Positions 33,055 through 44,541 of a stretch of DNA of 64,000 nt are shown in pieces. A program made the position numbers and the translations under genes. Origin of the DNA: Uloborus plumipes (lineage: Eukaryota > Arthropoda > Arachnida > Araneae > Uloboridae); NCBI GenBank assembly GCA_038373865.1, contig JAXGGA010001082.1, positions 1 through 64,000 on the forward strand, read 5' to 3'. Under the pieces are notes generated by a model. That model saw only the letters and a program-made list of their open reading frames with translations. It ran no database searches and had not been told where the DNA came from. The first letter of the stretch is position 1; each line of letters opens with the position of its first letter.

Positions 33055-34610
33055 AACAAGAAGTTCTGTCAAGAACTAAACGAGCCTACTTTCCCGTACA
33101 TCGACATCGGCATTCTAGCATCTAATCAATATTCTCTTGAATATCTGAAACTGAAAATTATGTCAAACATACCCTTATAGCACTTAAAGCTGATTTCTGA
33201 AAGCAAAATATACCCCTCTCATCAGATAAAATAGACACGTAAAAGGTAAATAAACGAGTAAATAAAGTTTTGTCTCACCTTTTAAAGAATGTAACTGTTA
33301 TAGTTCTTCCGTAAAAAAATTTCACAATCTTTTTCAAAAGAAAAAAAATAATAAATAAAATAAAAGTACAAAGAACATCAAAACACATTTTATCAAAGAA
33401 AAAAAAAAAACCTCGTTCGTTAATAAAATGTCTCGAATTTTATTTTTAATCCGTTGCCAGTTATTAAATATAAATAAAGAATTAAATGCTCTAGTGAATG
33501 AACAATTTTTGTAATCAAAAAAAAATATCGTCTGCCAAAAAATAAATAAATAAATAAAAATAATTAATTAAACAAAAAAAAAAAAAAAAAGAATAAATAA
33601 ACAAAAAATCGTCTGCCCAGTCAGTCATTTTTTTCTGAGCCTGCAATTCCGCCATGTTTGCGGAGTCGGAATCAGAGTCCTCACAGAAGATTTTTCAGAA
33701 AAGTACTTAACATACATTTTTTATCAAAACCGTTTTCTTACAAAGTTAGTTTGAAGGAAATCCGCCTTTAAGTTCAGAATCAACATTCAATTTAAATTTC
33801 CCAGTAGGCGCTCATGTTAAAAAATTTTCTGAACGGTTCATCTTTGAACGAAAAATAGTTCAAATTGAAAAGTGAAATATGGGAATGAGTCTCTCCGAGA
33901 TCTTTCGAACAAAAAAAGTTTATTCAATTCAGACGGTTCACTTAAAAGTTATTAGGTGGAGAAAGGTTGCTTGAACGGTTCAATGTTGAACGAAAAAATG
34001 TTCACATTGAAAATTTAAATACGGTAATGAAGTATCCTTGCCGAGATCTTTCGAACAAAAAAAAAGTTTGTTTAAATCGGACTGTTCACTCAAAAGTTAT
34101 TAGGGGTGAGAGCTTGTTTGAACAATTCAATGTTGAACGAAAAATCGTTCAAATCGAAAATGTAGATACGGGAATGAAGTATCCTTGAAAAGATCTTTCG
34201 AACAAAAAAAGTTTGTTCAAATCGGACTGTTCATTCAAAAGTTAGTATCGCGGGACCGGTTGTTTGAACGGCTCAAAGTTGAACCAAAAATTGTTCAAAT
34301 CAAAAAATCAAATATGGGAATGAGTTGTACTCGCCGAGATCTTTCCAACAAAAAAAAAGTTTGTCCAAATCGGAATGTTCATTCAAAAGTTATTAGGGGG
34401 GGACAGACAGACCGACCGACAGACCGACACACAAATTCCCCATCTCAATACCCTACTTTCAAATTTTTAATTTTTCGATATTCATTTTACCTATTTATTT
34501 TTTTAACTTGGCGATATTTTTTGGACTTGGCGATATTTTTTCGATGCATTATGCTACTTTTCATACTTTTTTCGTCTTTCTTTTATTTTTAACGGGAAAG
34601 TAGGCTAAAA
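33055..34610. repeat. Dispersed repeat D copy 2 (four tandem units)
   Basis: Same repeat as 18566-19716 with the same ends. Here the internal 141-147-bp tandem unit occurs about four times (near 33844, 33985, 34132, 34278) instead of two, while the CTTGGCGATATTTTTT unit occurs twice instead of four times. The ORFs at 33967-34188 and 34185-34592 come from the tandem units and are not genes. Confidence 0.75.
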
Positions 34611-34825
34611 AGAACGTTGCAATGTCGCAATTTATACGATATTTGGTTAATCTTTGTGCTTTGGGTACCCCTTTCTCGCTAAATGGGCGATAGACGCGCC
34701 TACTACTGTTTCCAAACGTTGCCAAAATCAATATTGCTGAAATGCGAAATCAATGAAAATGAAAAAAAAAAAAAAAAAAAAAAAATCCGCCAAATCTTTT
34801 AATTAAGTCATTAGTATATTGGAAA

Positions 34826-34911
34826 CAGAGTTGCCAGAAAAATACTACGCTCCTTATTTGGGCCGAAAAAATACTACCGTAGTATCAAAAATACTACGTC
34901 TGGCAACGCTG
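34826..34911. mobile_element. 86-bp hAT-like MITE (CAGAGTTGCCAG)
   Basis: Ends CAGAGTTGCCAG and CTGGCAACGCTG are inverted repeats, and ATACTACG occurs in both orientations inside, so nearly the whole element is palindromic. Its terminus resembles that of the hAT element at 3315. Target duplication not clear. Confidence 0.65.
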
Positions 34912-35259
34912 GAAAAAGAACGAAACAAACATGAAAAGTTGATTTCCGTTGATGAAATAATTCATTTCATCTCTATTTTCAAACAAATTTTATTCTCGAG
35001 TTCAACCATTTTGGAATCGCTTGGCTTGCTTTACTGAAGGTAAGCCTTGAATTCCGGGATTCTAAAAACAATTGTTATAGCTTTCCTGATGATCGTAGAA
35101 ATTTCATTGTGTGCAGAAAATTTCAAGCTTTTGAATGACGTAAGACTTGAAAATGTGTATGAAATATTTCTTCCCTATTTTATCGAATTTCCGCTAAGAA
35201 TTCGAATAGAAAAAGTACGAAATGGAATTTTCGAAAAATCGCTTCGAGGTGCAAAACTA

Positions 35260-35393
35260 CATGCTACAAACTAATTTTGTGCCAAGTGGCATGAAAATCG
35301 ACCGAACGGTTTTGGCGCTACGCGCGTAACAGACAGAAAGAAGGAAGGAAAGAAGGACAGACAGACCCACCTTCAGCTTTATTATTAGTAGAG
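35260..35393 (-). mobile_element. Helitron-like 5' end, copy 2
   Basis: Near-identical to 27226-27356 from GCTACAAACTAATTTTGTG to TTATTATTAGTAGAGA on the plus strand, including TTTTGGCGCTACGCGCGTAA and an (AGAC/AAGG) simple-repeat tract of different length. Confidence 0.5.
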
Positions 35394-35817
35394 AAGATGG
35401 AGAAAAGATTAACTTTCATTATTGAAACCGAAACTAATTTCGTACGTTTCTCCATCTAAGAGAAAATTATTGAAATAACAACTACATCTCTCATCAATTT
35501 TCCTTGACCCAAACCTAAGAAATACTTTTCTCTTTTGCAAGTATACCCGACTTCATTGCGTAATGGAGAAGGTATTAGATACCTAAAACAAGCTTATGTC
35601 GCCGACATTTTTTGTAATCATATGGGAAGCAATCATCGTAACGTCTCGATGCATTTAATCATCTTCTTCGAAGATTAAATGTCTCTTGTTGAGAACAAAA
35701 AACAAATATTTTTATCTTACTTTAGTATCTAGAACAAGTTATGGGAGGAAGCTATGGTTTTTGTTCTTTTATGCCATGTTTATGCAGGTTATTATTGTTG
35801 AAATTCCTATATTGGAC

Positions 35818-35985
35818 CAGGCCAGTCATTTAGGGGGGAGGCAGGGGGGCCAACTGCCCCCCCTGACTTTGAGAAATCAATGTATTTACATATAAGTGGG
35901 CATGGATTTTGTTGTTTTCTGGTGAAATTGTATTGTGTTTATACCCCTTGCCTACCCCCTGGAAAAACTTGAAATGACGCGTCTG
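35818..35985. mobile_element. Short hAT-type MITE, copy 3, 8-bp TSD
   Basis: Starts CAGGCCAGTCATTTAGGGGG. Flanking octamers TATTGGAC (35810-35817) and TATTGGAT (35986-35993) differ at one base. Same family as 3993 and 17384. Confidence 0.85.
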
Positions 35986-36113
35986 TATTGGATGGTGAAT
36001 TAATTCTTTATTGGGGAAGTGGAGTGCATTACAACTCGGAAGAATACGTTTTGTAGTGTATAAATGTTGTTTTATTTATTTGGAAAAAAACCCAAAAAAA
36101 CAATCTATTTTTA

Positions 36114-36895
36114 TACTGTAAAAAAAAAAGATGTTGCTTTTACAGTACAATGCAGCTAATTTTACAGTAATTTACAGTAATAAACTAAAAATCCTAATTT
36201 TACAGTAGTAGACTGGAAAATTGCTAGTTTGCAGTAATAAACTGTAAAAGTGCTAGTTTGCAGTAATAAACTGTAAAAGTTCTAGATTGCAGTAGTAAAC
36301 TGTAAAACTGCTAGTTTCACAGTGCATTTTACAGTTTTAAATTGGAACCTCTGCTGCCTTACAGCTACATACAGCGAATTTTATGATAATAGTGCTAATT
36401 TTGCAGTAATAAACTTTAAAATTGCTAGTTTTACAGCAAAAACTGTAAAATAGCTAGTTTTACAGTAAAAACTGTAAAATAGCTAGTTTTATAGTAAAAA
36501 CTGTAAAATAGCTACTTTTACAGTAAAAACTGTAAAATAGCTAGTTTTACAGTAAAAACTGTAAAATAGCTAGTTTTGCAGTAAAAACTGTAAAATAGCT
36601 CGTTTTACAGTAAAAACTGTAAAATAGCTAGTTTTACAGTAGAAACTGTAAAATAGCTAGTTTTACTGTAAAAACTGTAAAATAGCTAGTTTTACAGTAA
36701 AAACTGTAAAGTAGCTAGTTTTACAGTAAAAACAGTAAAGTAGCTAGTTTAACAGTAAAAACTGTAAAATATCTAGTTTTACTGTAAAAACTGTAAAATA
36801 GCTAGTTTTGCAGTTTTCACTGTGCTTTTACAATTTTAATATGACCCTCTGCTGCCAGTATTATGCTGCAAAAACAACAGCTTTTTTTTGCAGTG
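36114..36895 (-). mobile_element. CACTGTAAAAA MITE (family F) expanded by tandem array
   Basis: The right end (complement CACTGCAAAAAAAAGCTGTT and then TAATACTGGCAGCAGAGG) matches the left ends of the MITEs at 53439 and 63080, so this copy is inverted. It is 782 bp, against 317 bp at 63080, because its interior became a 29-bp tandem array. Confidence 0.8.
36223..36815. repeat. 29-bp palindromic tandem array, about 20 units
   Basis: From 36421 the unit AGCTAGTTTTACAGTAAAA plus ACTGTAAAAT repeats about 14 times, with a diverged GCTAGTTTGCAGTAATAAAC version before it. Each unit contains a perfect palindrome TTTTACAGT-AAAA-ACTGTAAAA. Units touch one another with no unique spacers. Confidence 0.9.
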
Positions 36896-37459
36896 CTTTA
36901 GTGCTTTTAAACTTCAGGGTTTGAACATTCGTATATTCCAATATAAAGAGCTACTATAAATCTTAACATGAAGTACTATCAGGCTTTCTAAAACATTTTC
37001 TTGCAGCTAAAAAATGTTCCGGGCATGACAACATGGTCACACCCGTAACACTGACAAATCTTCATTTTTCAGGCACAAAAAATGCTTTTAGAACGTTGAT
37101 ATTTCAAATTATGATCTATAATTTTTTTTAAAAAATGTTTCACATTTAAAAGTCATCATACTTTTCATTCAGATCAGAACTACTGTTGTTTTAATATTAC
37201 GTGGTAAAAATGCTGTTTCTTTATCGCAAAAACTCAAAATAAACTGTTTTAAAATTAAATTATAAACATTATAGTTAACTTAAAAATTTAAAACTGTTCC
37301 TGTTCAAACCTGACCTATATATTGGTGTTTATGAACAATCAAGCAAAACTAAAAATTAGAGTTTTATCGAAAAACGCAGATTCATACTAGCTATAAATTT
37401 TGTAAAATAAAATATCACCACTTCATTTTTAACCCCTTACTCAGAAGTCCCGCTTATAT
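36896..37459. other. AT-rich DNA, no feature recognised
   Basis: No gene or clear element. Confidence 0.5.
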
Positions 37460-37461
37460 TA

Positions 37462-37656
37462 TACTAAAATGCAACTTAACTTGGCAGTGACGTCACTACG
37501 GGTGGAGCCAATAAGAGCTCACAAGCAGTCAGCGATCTCCTCTAAGTCGCCAAAAAGGCTGTGACGTTTTATCCAGCTCGTTTTTCATAGGCTAACGTCA
37601 CGCAAACGTCACGCTGACGTCACGATGTTTTTGCCAAGAAAGGTTGCATTGTAGTA
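37462..37656. mobile_element. TA-flanked MITE sharing its core with another family
   Basis: Ends TACTAAAATGCAACTT and AGGTTGCATTGTAGTA are inverted and flanked by TA. The core (TGACGTCACTACGGGTGGAG ... GTGACGTTTTATC) is nearly identical to the core of 13431-13735 and 38577-38881, which have different termini. Confidence 0.75.
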
Positions 37657-38143
37657 TAATTTAATATCACAAAACCTATATGACTGTCATCATGCTGAAA
37701 CTTTTAAGTACCACTCCTTTACTTCGCTGAGAAGCCGACAAATGGTACTTGCGATCAGAAAACAGTTTTCTTAGGCATCCTAAGGCGTAGGGGGCCTTAG
37801 ACTCTACTGATTTTCAAAATTTTGGTAATTAATTTGGAACATAAAGGGTTGAGAATGTTACCACATTCGTATTGTCAAACGAAGTTCATAAACATCAAGT
37901 TGGTTGGTTACTGTAAAGCAGAGCCATTTTACTTTTATTTTTTTTTCTTTCTTAAACGGGTTTTATATTGAGCTTTAAATAAATATTCCTCTGGGGTCAA
38001 TCCTATATCTAATACATTGTCTACAGTGGCGCACATAGGATTTTTCAAGGAAGGTGTCCATGATCGAAAGACGACAATTTTGGTATCATAACACTCCAAT
38101 ACGATATTTAACATATTTTGCTTTTAAAACCAATTCACTTTGT
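37657..38143. other. Unassigned DNA
   Basis: AT-rich, with a T-rich tract near 37932-37955. No gene. Confidence 0.5.
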
Positions 38144-38488
38144 GCAGAAGATGAATAAAAGCAAAACACGACATTTTAAAAGCGCAAGTAGGTAAAATTT
38201 TAAAAGAGGCATACATATTTCACAGGCCCTAGCCTCCTTCGTTAGTGCCAAGCAAGAAAGGACAAGAGCAATGCATTGGGAGAGTTCAAATATAAAAAGA
38301 GCAAAAGTTAGGCCAATCAGGTGTCAACATGCGCCGAGTCAGGGCTGGACGTAGCGTTATAGGCGGGTTCAAATTGAATTGCTCTTTCTATTTCTTGCTT
38401 GGCACTGACGAAGGAGGCTAGGGCCTTCGAAACATTAAAATTTTACTTACTTGTGCTTTTAAAACGTTGTTTTTTGTTTTTATTCATA
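38144..38488. repeat. Inverted-repeat element with arms of about 125 bp
   Basis: Left arm (...CCCTAGCCTCCTTCG...GCCAAGCAAGAAA...) and right arm (TTTCTTGCTTGGCACTGACG...GGCCTTCGAAACATT) are inverted copies around a centre of about 90 bp. The right arm has the word order CTGACGA...CGAAAC, like the element at 40559-40967. Confidence 0.7.
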
Positions 38489-38576
38489 TTTTGGTTTTAT
38501 CACAATCGTTGGAAGCAGAAAACATTATAAAAGGTATTGAATAACTAAAACGATCACGTATCAACCAAATAAGTTA

Positions 38577-38881
38577 AGGCAGGAATTCAAGTGAAACAGG
38601 CGATCGCAAATTACAATCGCTACTGGAAATGAATTACATTAGAACGTTTCTTGATAAAAACATCGTGACGTCAGCGTGACGTTTGCCTATGAAAAACGAG
38701 CTAGATAAAACGTCACAGCCTACTTGGCGAATAAGAGGAGATCAAAGACTGTTTGTGAGATCTTATTGGCTCCACCCTTAGTGACGTCAATGCCAAGTTA
38801 AGTTGATGATAATGTAATTCACTTCCAGTAGCGATTGTAATTCGAAGCGATTGCAATGGTGTTTCACTTGAATCCCTGCCT
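38577..38881. mobile_element. Palindromic MITE AGGCAGGAATTCAAG, copy 2 (inverted)
   Basis: Same element as 13431-13735 in the opposite orientation and about the same length, with TIRs AGGCAGGAATTCAAGTGAAA and complement. Confidence 0.8.
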
Positions 38882-39264
38882 AATTATAACAAAAAATTAA
38901 ATGACCAGAAATCACAATAATGTATGCATTTACTGTTTTCGTAACTCACAAAGAAGGACAAGCAAACAATTTGCGAAAGACCGAGAATCTTCTTTTTTTT
39001 TTTTCCAGAATATTTGCATTCAATTTTCAAGTACGTTTCTCACAAAAAAAAAAGACGTGACTTGCTTTCTTTTTTGTTTTTGTTTTCACTTATTTGTCAT
39101 ATTTTTCAGCCTGTAACGCTCATACATCAATAAAAAATATTAATTTTAAAAGGTTATGAACAAAGCTTTTTGCTTTAAAAGTTCCACACCTGTTTTTAAT
39201 TTTAGCAAACAAAATATATTTCATTACATTTTAAAGTCGATACATTTTGTGAAATACATGAGCG

Positions 39265-39872
39265 CAGGGGTGCCCATCCCCCCCCCCAAGCTCAATGGCT
39301 CAAAGCGCTCCCCCCCTCCCAATTTTTCACAACCGTCTTGTGCTTTTTATTTTTTTTACTCCTATTTTTTATTTTATTATTATTTTTTTAATATTATTTA
39401 TTTATTTTCTTTAAATGAAAACTATTATTTTTTTTATATCTTATTAATTTTTTAAAAGTTCGAATTATGCGCAGAATAGAATCGCTTTTTTTTCCCTTCC
39501 AGGCATTCCAAGCACACACACGCAGACAAAAGTAAACAAATAAAAAAAATAATAGTAATGAAATAAGAGAAAATATTTAAATTTAAGAAAAATGAAAAAC
39601 TTTTATTAAAAGAAACCAGTAAATAATTTAAATCAAAAAATAATTAATAAATAATTTTAATAAATAAATAAATTAATAATTAATTAAATAAAAAATAAAT
39701 TAATAATTAATTAAATAAAAAATAAATTAATAATTAATTTAAATAAATTAATAAGTAATTTAAATAAATCAATAAGTAATTTAAATAAAAAAGTAAATTA
39801 ATAAATAATTTAAACAAATAAATAAATTGGTTAAAAAAAATCCCCCCCCCCCATTTTGGAGGGGCAACTCTG
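39265..39872. mobile_element. hAT-like MITE (CAGGGGTGCCC)
   Basis: Ends CAGGGGTGCCCATCCCCC and (complemented) CAGAGTTGCCCCTCC are flanked by CATGAGCG and CATGAGAA (6 of 8 match), consistent with a hAT duplication. The interior is almost pure AT with degenerate AATAATTAATTAAAT repeats at 39640-39830. Non-coding. Confidence 0.65.
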
Positions 39873-39880
39873 CATGAGAA

Positions 39881-40504
39881 TCACGTGCGGACAAGATGGC
39901 GGCTTCTTCATAAAAATTCCCTATTCAAATTCCAAAGAATCAATGTGTTAAAACGACAGACAGACACATTCCAAAACACCAACGAACATGTCTCGCTTTC
40001 GTACGTAGCAATCTCAGAAACCAGAAATAAATCCATAAACAAATTTCATTTTCTACGGATAAAGTAAATACTCCTTACATTCGAAGAACAAGAATCTTAT
40101 GGCTCAATCTGTTCGCGTTTGCGGTGCGGAACTCCAGGAATGTAAACTGTATGTGTTCGGAAGAATAAAAAGAGCACCTTCGAACAAATATGGTTATTCG
40201 TTTTTATTGGCTATTTGCTCTTGTTGAAGAAATGACTTGAGATCTTTCATAGAGAGGAACATTTTAGTTTTCTTTGAAGATCTGTGTTTGATTTAAAGAG
40301 AAGGGGGATTTGAATTGCGTTTTTTTTTATTTTTGAAGCTTTATTTCTTTAATGAATGTAATCGAAAGGCAATTATTGACTCCAGATGAGTGCAATTCAG
40401 TTTGAGGACTGATGAATGATATTCGAATTTTAGTAATTCGAGTCGTTTTATTGAAGAATTATACTGTAGCTCAGCTGTTATAAGGTTAAAGCAAAAATTA
40501 AGTA
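39881..40504. other. Unassigned DNA
   Basis: Mixed-composition sequence without recognisable genes or termini. Confidence 0.5.
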
Positions 40505-40506
40505 TA

Positions 40507-41158
40507 CTGCCGTGATAAGCGCAAAAGTGGTATCTGCAGCTCAAACTGAGAAAAAACTGTAAGAATGAAGGCTTTCACGGCCGGTGTAAATATTAGTTAA
40601 GGATTCCGGGCTGTTGTGCCGTGGTCTGAATGGCTTTAATCCATACGTTTCGATCGCAACTGCGGCGGTCATCTTCAGTGGGTGTCGTTGATTAATTTGT
40701 TTTAATAATAAATTTAATAATTTTAACAAGAAGGAGGAAGAAGTAAAAGTTAACAAGCTTTGGCATCCGGTCATCTGTCAATCCCGAGCCGGAAGGTAGA
40801 GGGCGCCGCGCTTTCAATTTAAAATCTTGCAGCAGTTCGAAATTTCGCAACAGTCGCCAAATTAATCAACGACACCCACTGAAGATGACCGCCGCAGTTG
40901 CGATCGAAACGTATGGATTAAAGCCATTCAGATCACTGCACAACAGCCCGGAATCCTTAACTAATATGAGAAAAAACTCTTTAAAGTTTTGCCCCTCCAT
41001 GAATTTGATTTGTATGACACTTTTTCAAAAAATGTTTTTGTTCTCAAATGACCATCAAACATTGTATGTGGGTAAAATACTCCATAAAGAACCACCTGGG
41101 GGCGATAACTCAATTTTGTTAAAAAATGCAGATACAACTTTTGCGCTAAGCACGGCAA
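40507..41158. mobile_element. CTGCCGTGATAAG MITE, copy 2, interrupted
   Basis: Same family as 44549-44797 and 10394-11586, flanked by TA. It is split by a 409-bp inverted-repeat insert at 40559-40967. Confidence 0.8.
40559..40967. mobile_element. Inverted-repeat insert with 11-bp target duplication
   Basis: GAGAAAAAACT flanks the insert on both sides (40548-40558, 40968-40978), and the host MITE supplies the empty site. Arms of about 110 bp (TTAGTTAAGGATTCCGGGCT ... and complement) surround a centre of about 165 bp. The right arm reads CACTGAAGATGACCGCC...GATCGAAACG. An 11-bp duplication is unusual for a TIR DNA transposon, so a Penelope-like or other retroposition origin is possible. No ORF with domains. 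Confidence 0.7.
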
Positions 41159-41616
41159 TATAAATGAACCTTAAGTGATGGCAGTTTTCTTAGAACAGAA
41201 CTGTTATTAATGTTTTTAAATTTTGTTGTCGATTTATTTTACTTTTAAGTGTAATTTTTAATGTTGTTTGATGGCTGATTTATTTCAGGCTGACATTGTT
41301 TATTTAACAACAGTTATAACATATCTGTTGAAAATACCAAATAAGGCACAAATTGGCCAAATATGAAGCTTCTGTGTAATTTTATCCGGGCATGTCAGCA
41401 ATTATTAAAATTGTTAACGTCACCTACTAGAAAATATATTATCTTCTTAATAAAGGTTGAATGTGTATAGTCGGACTCTGCTAAGTTGGCCTCGACTTTC
41501 GCAAGGTTCACCTCAGTTTGGGTAATAGGGAAGGGTAATAGGTTCTGAGTAGAGTTGGGTTACTTTCGCACACAGTTTTGCAAAAGTCTTCCAAATCTAA
41601 CCCGAGCAAAACACCT

Positions 41617-42400
41617 TTTTTACTTCCTTTTACGTAGTAAAGGAAGTAGTGTGATCGCGAAAAAAAAAAAAAAAAAAAATCACGCAAATTTGAGTCTAAA
41701 TTTTAATTTTGCTCACCCCCGAATGAATGTTCAGTAGTTTTTTCGACCTGTCAGCACGTGCATATGTACCTACCAACATATAAGCAGCCGAAAAATCCTT
41801 TTTAACCACCCCCGAGTTAATTACGACGAGTTTTCTCGTGACGTCTGTATATACGTATGTGCGTATGTATGTGGGTCGCATAACTCAAAAACTTTATGCC
41901 GTACAAGCTTCTAGCTTGGTATGTAGGCTCTGAGGATGGTCTAGTTGTGCACCTCCCCTTATGGTTGCATTTGAATGTTCCCAAGGGGGTGTGTTACCCC
42001 TTTTTGGGGTAAATCAGGGTTAATTTCAATGCAGACTCAAGTGATATGAATTAGTGCAACCACTTGGCAATATGTCGCCAAGCTTTTGGTCGCCAAGTGT
42101 TTGACGCCAACTTGGCGACATATCGCCAAGTTGGCGACAAATTTTGCGAAAAAATTATTTTTTGAATTTGGGTTCAACTTGGCGCTATTGGCGATATTTT
42201 GCAAAAAATTCACTGAATGATATTAAAATCAGCAATATTTAAAAAATTAACCATTGTAAAATATTTTTTGCATTGTGTCGTGGCAGAAAAGGGGAGTAAA
42301 TATTTGAATTGTTACCTTGCTCATTCCAAGCACTTTTTTTTAACACTTAAGGCAACTACTAAGAAATTTACACGTAAAAGGAAGTAGTGTGGGGTACATA
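41617..42400. repeat. Repeat E copy (ACTTCCTTTTACGT ends)
   Basis: Bounded by ACTTCCTTTTACGT and ACGTAAAAGGAAGT. It contains clustered CTTGGCGACATATCGCCAAG words (42059-42130). It is the inverted homologue of 32490-33054. Non-coding. Confidence 0.65.
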
Positions 42401-42892
42401 CCAGATTTTTTTCATTGAGTTCCACAACAACAGATTAATAAAGTATAGCTTTGAGGAGATGGCACTTGAGACTTGACTAATCCTATTTTTGGAATTGATC
42501 ACTTTTATGAAAGGGTAATAAGTAGTGGAAAACTGAAAAATGGATTCGCAAATGTGTTATTGGTTCTAGCATAACTTGAATACTTCACCCAATTTAAGAA
42601 ATTAGCTATGAGATAAAATATTTTAATTTTGTGATGTCGAGGCAGATGTCTTATTGGACAGGTCATATTCTAAAAAAAGTGGGTGGGCCTCGGTTTTACC
42701 TCTTTGAACAGCCATTGGTCAAAGACTTCAACACTTTCGATAGCTCAGTTTAATTAAAAATTGGCGAGAGAAGGGTTGCAATATAAGGAACGCAAACCAT
42801 TTCATTTTTATTTTTCCGCCGCCTAAAAGCAGTTACTACTGCAAATTGCATTCTAATATTAAATAATCACATAGCAAAAATATATTTGGAAT

Positions 42893-42893
<1 letters not shown>

Positions 42894-42942
<49 letters not shown>
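42894..42942. repeat. Poly(T), 49 bases
   Basis: An uninterrupted T homopolymer. Length in an assembly is likely approximate. Confidence 0.95.
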
Positions 42943-42945
<3 letters not shown>

Positions 42946-43536
42946 TTCAATTGACTCTAAAACTTAATTGTTAGTCACCGCAATGTCGCCTTCGTTATTC
43001 TTCTTCATAATAATAAAACAATAAATATCAACAAACTTTAACCAGCAAACGATAAATTAAAAATTAAATCTCTCACTAAAGATATTTCCTGCAATTTATA
43101 TTGTAATAAATTACAATGTAGTAAAAGAAATGCTGCAGACAATAAATTTAGAATGGTTTGCTATAAGTGTTTCCTCTTTTTCAGTTTCGCATGGTCAAAA
43201 AATTTATTTTATTTTTATAAAAAATATCTCATCGCCAAAATGTCACTAAACTTACAAACATGGTACACGTCCATTTCTTCCTTCTATACCTATTTTAAAG
43301 AATGGACTCTTTTACTCATTTGATTGACAAGTAACATCTCTTCACGGTTTTATTATTTTCGTTGCAGTATATAGTGCTCCTCTGGCAATGTTTCTTGTTT
43401 CTTTTGCGTAATAGGAAAGGAAAATTGATGCGGATTTGGCGTTGTAATAGTTTTGCAAACTGACTACGAAAGTAACCTAACTTAAGTCAGTGCCAATTAC
43501 CCTTTCCTATAACCCGAAAAAGAGAAAAGGTTGTCT

Positions 43537-43738
43537 AAGGGCCGAATTCAAGTGAAACACCATTGCGTACGCTTTGAGGTGATCGCAATAGACCAAAATT
43601 GCAATCGCTACTGGAAGTCAAATTACATTAGAATCGCAATTCCTTGCGATTGTAACGTTTCACTTGAATCCAAATTTGGGAATTTGCGATTGCATTGGTG
43701 AGTTGCGATCGTCCGTGTTTCACTTGAATTCCTGCCTA
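43537..43738. mobile_element. AATTCAAGTGAAAC MITE, core-less variant
   Basis: It carries the same terminal sequence as 13431-13735 (AATTCAAGTGAAACACCATT and complement) and several internal copies of the terminal word, but lacks the TGACGTCA core. The flanks GTCTAA and CTAAGTC allow the host TIR to be rejoined. Confidence 0.65.
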
Positions 43739-43766
43739 AGTCGGAGCTCAACTTACCAGAGAAGTA

Positions 43767-44541
43767 CAAGGTGGTTATAAATTAACAGGAGGTGTTTGGA
43801 GCCCTATAACTCGCGAACTACTGGGCGAAATATTGCCGAATTTCGTGAGCGTGCATATTAGATCATGGGATTTTGATTTCATGAATAAAAAAAATTAGTT
43901 TGAAAAATCACCACCAGGGGGAAATTTGGCGCTGTAAAAGTGTATTATTCTAATTATCGAAGAATTAATTGCTACTGACAAAATATGCATCCATTTTATT
44001 TGCAAAAATGACTTTTTTTGTTACAAATGTGGTTCGATATGATCACCATTGTAAAGTTGTAAGAACTGCATACGATGCACAACATTTTCTACGGCAGCTC
44101 GTAACATATCAGAATGGATTTCTTGATGAGAATGCTCCCAGTCCGTCATTTTACAGATGATCGCTAAACGCAACGCGTTTATGCAAATTATTGCATTCTA
44201 TTTGGTTAAATGGACCGCTATTTTGTTCGTGGTGATTTTTTTTTTAAATAGAAAATTCTACGGCGATCATATTAAACCTCATTTGCAAAGAACAATCATT
44301 TTTGCTTGGCGAAATTGATTTATACAGCATCTTTTCAAGTTTAATTCGCGATATTCAGTGTAATACACTTTTACAGCGCCAAATTTCCCCCTGGTGGTGA
44401 TTTTTCAAACTAATTTTTTTTATTCCAGAAATCAAAATCCCATGGTCTAATATGCTCGCTCACGAAATTTGGCAAAGTTTCGCCCAGTAGTTCGCGAGCT
44501 AGAGGGCTCCAAACACCTCCTGTTAATTTATAACCACCCTA
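43767..44541. mobile_element. TA-flanked element with about 178-bp TIRs
   Basis: Arms starting (C/T)A(A/G)GGTGGTTATAAATTAAC run inward about 178 bp on each side with few mismatches, flanked by TA (43765-43766, 44542-44543). The centre has a short antisense transposase-like fragment. It is inserted in the right end of the Tigger-like element. Confidence 0.8.
44021..44165 (-). pseudogene. C-terminal fragment of a mariner/IS630-like transposase
   Basis: The antisense frame reads MTDWEHSHQEIHSDMLRAAV and then ENVVHRMQFLQLYNGDHIEPHL before a stop. It resembles the extreme C-terminus of IS630/Tc1/mariner-type transposases, where an R-R-(M/C)Q-C-I-x-N-x-G-x-(H/Y)-I-E-like ending is common. The catalytic domain is absent, so this is an internally deleted derivative. 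The family match is from memory and moderate. Confidence 0.4.

Larger units (their letters stand above)
32358..35393 (-). mobile_element. Possible composite Helitron (minus strand)
   Basis: The minus strand begins TCTCTACTAATAATAAAGCT at 35393, as at 27356, and could end at 32358 with a hairpin CACGG-CTTTG-CCGTG followed by CTAG. The interval contains other repeats (32490-33054, 33055-34610, 34826-34911). The base after CTAG is A rather than T and the 5' neighbour is not A, so pairing these two ends is tentative. Confidence 0.3.

Noticed and set aside
33967..34592. Two ORFs encoding similar FERLKVE/PNRTVHSK-type peptides
   Set aside because: They are translations of the 146-bp tandem unit of repeat D.
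36223..36815. CRISPR-like array of 29-bp repeats
   Set aside because: The units are contiguous with no unique spacers, the genome is eukaryotic, and the array lies inside a MITE.
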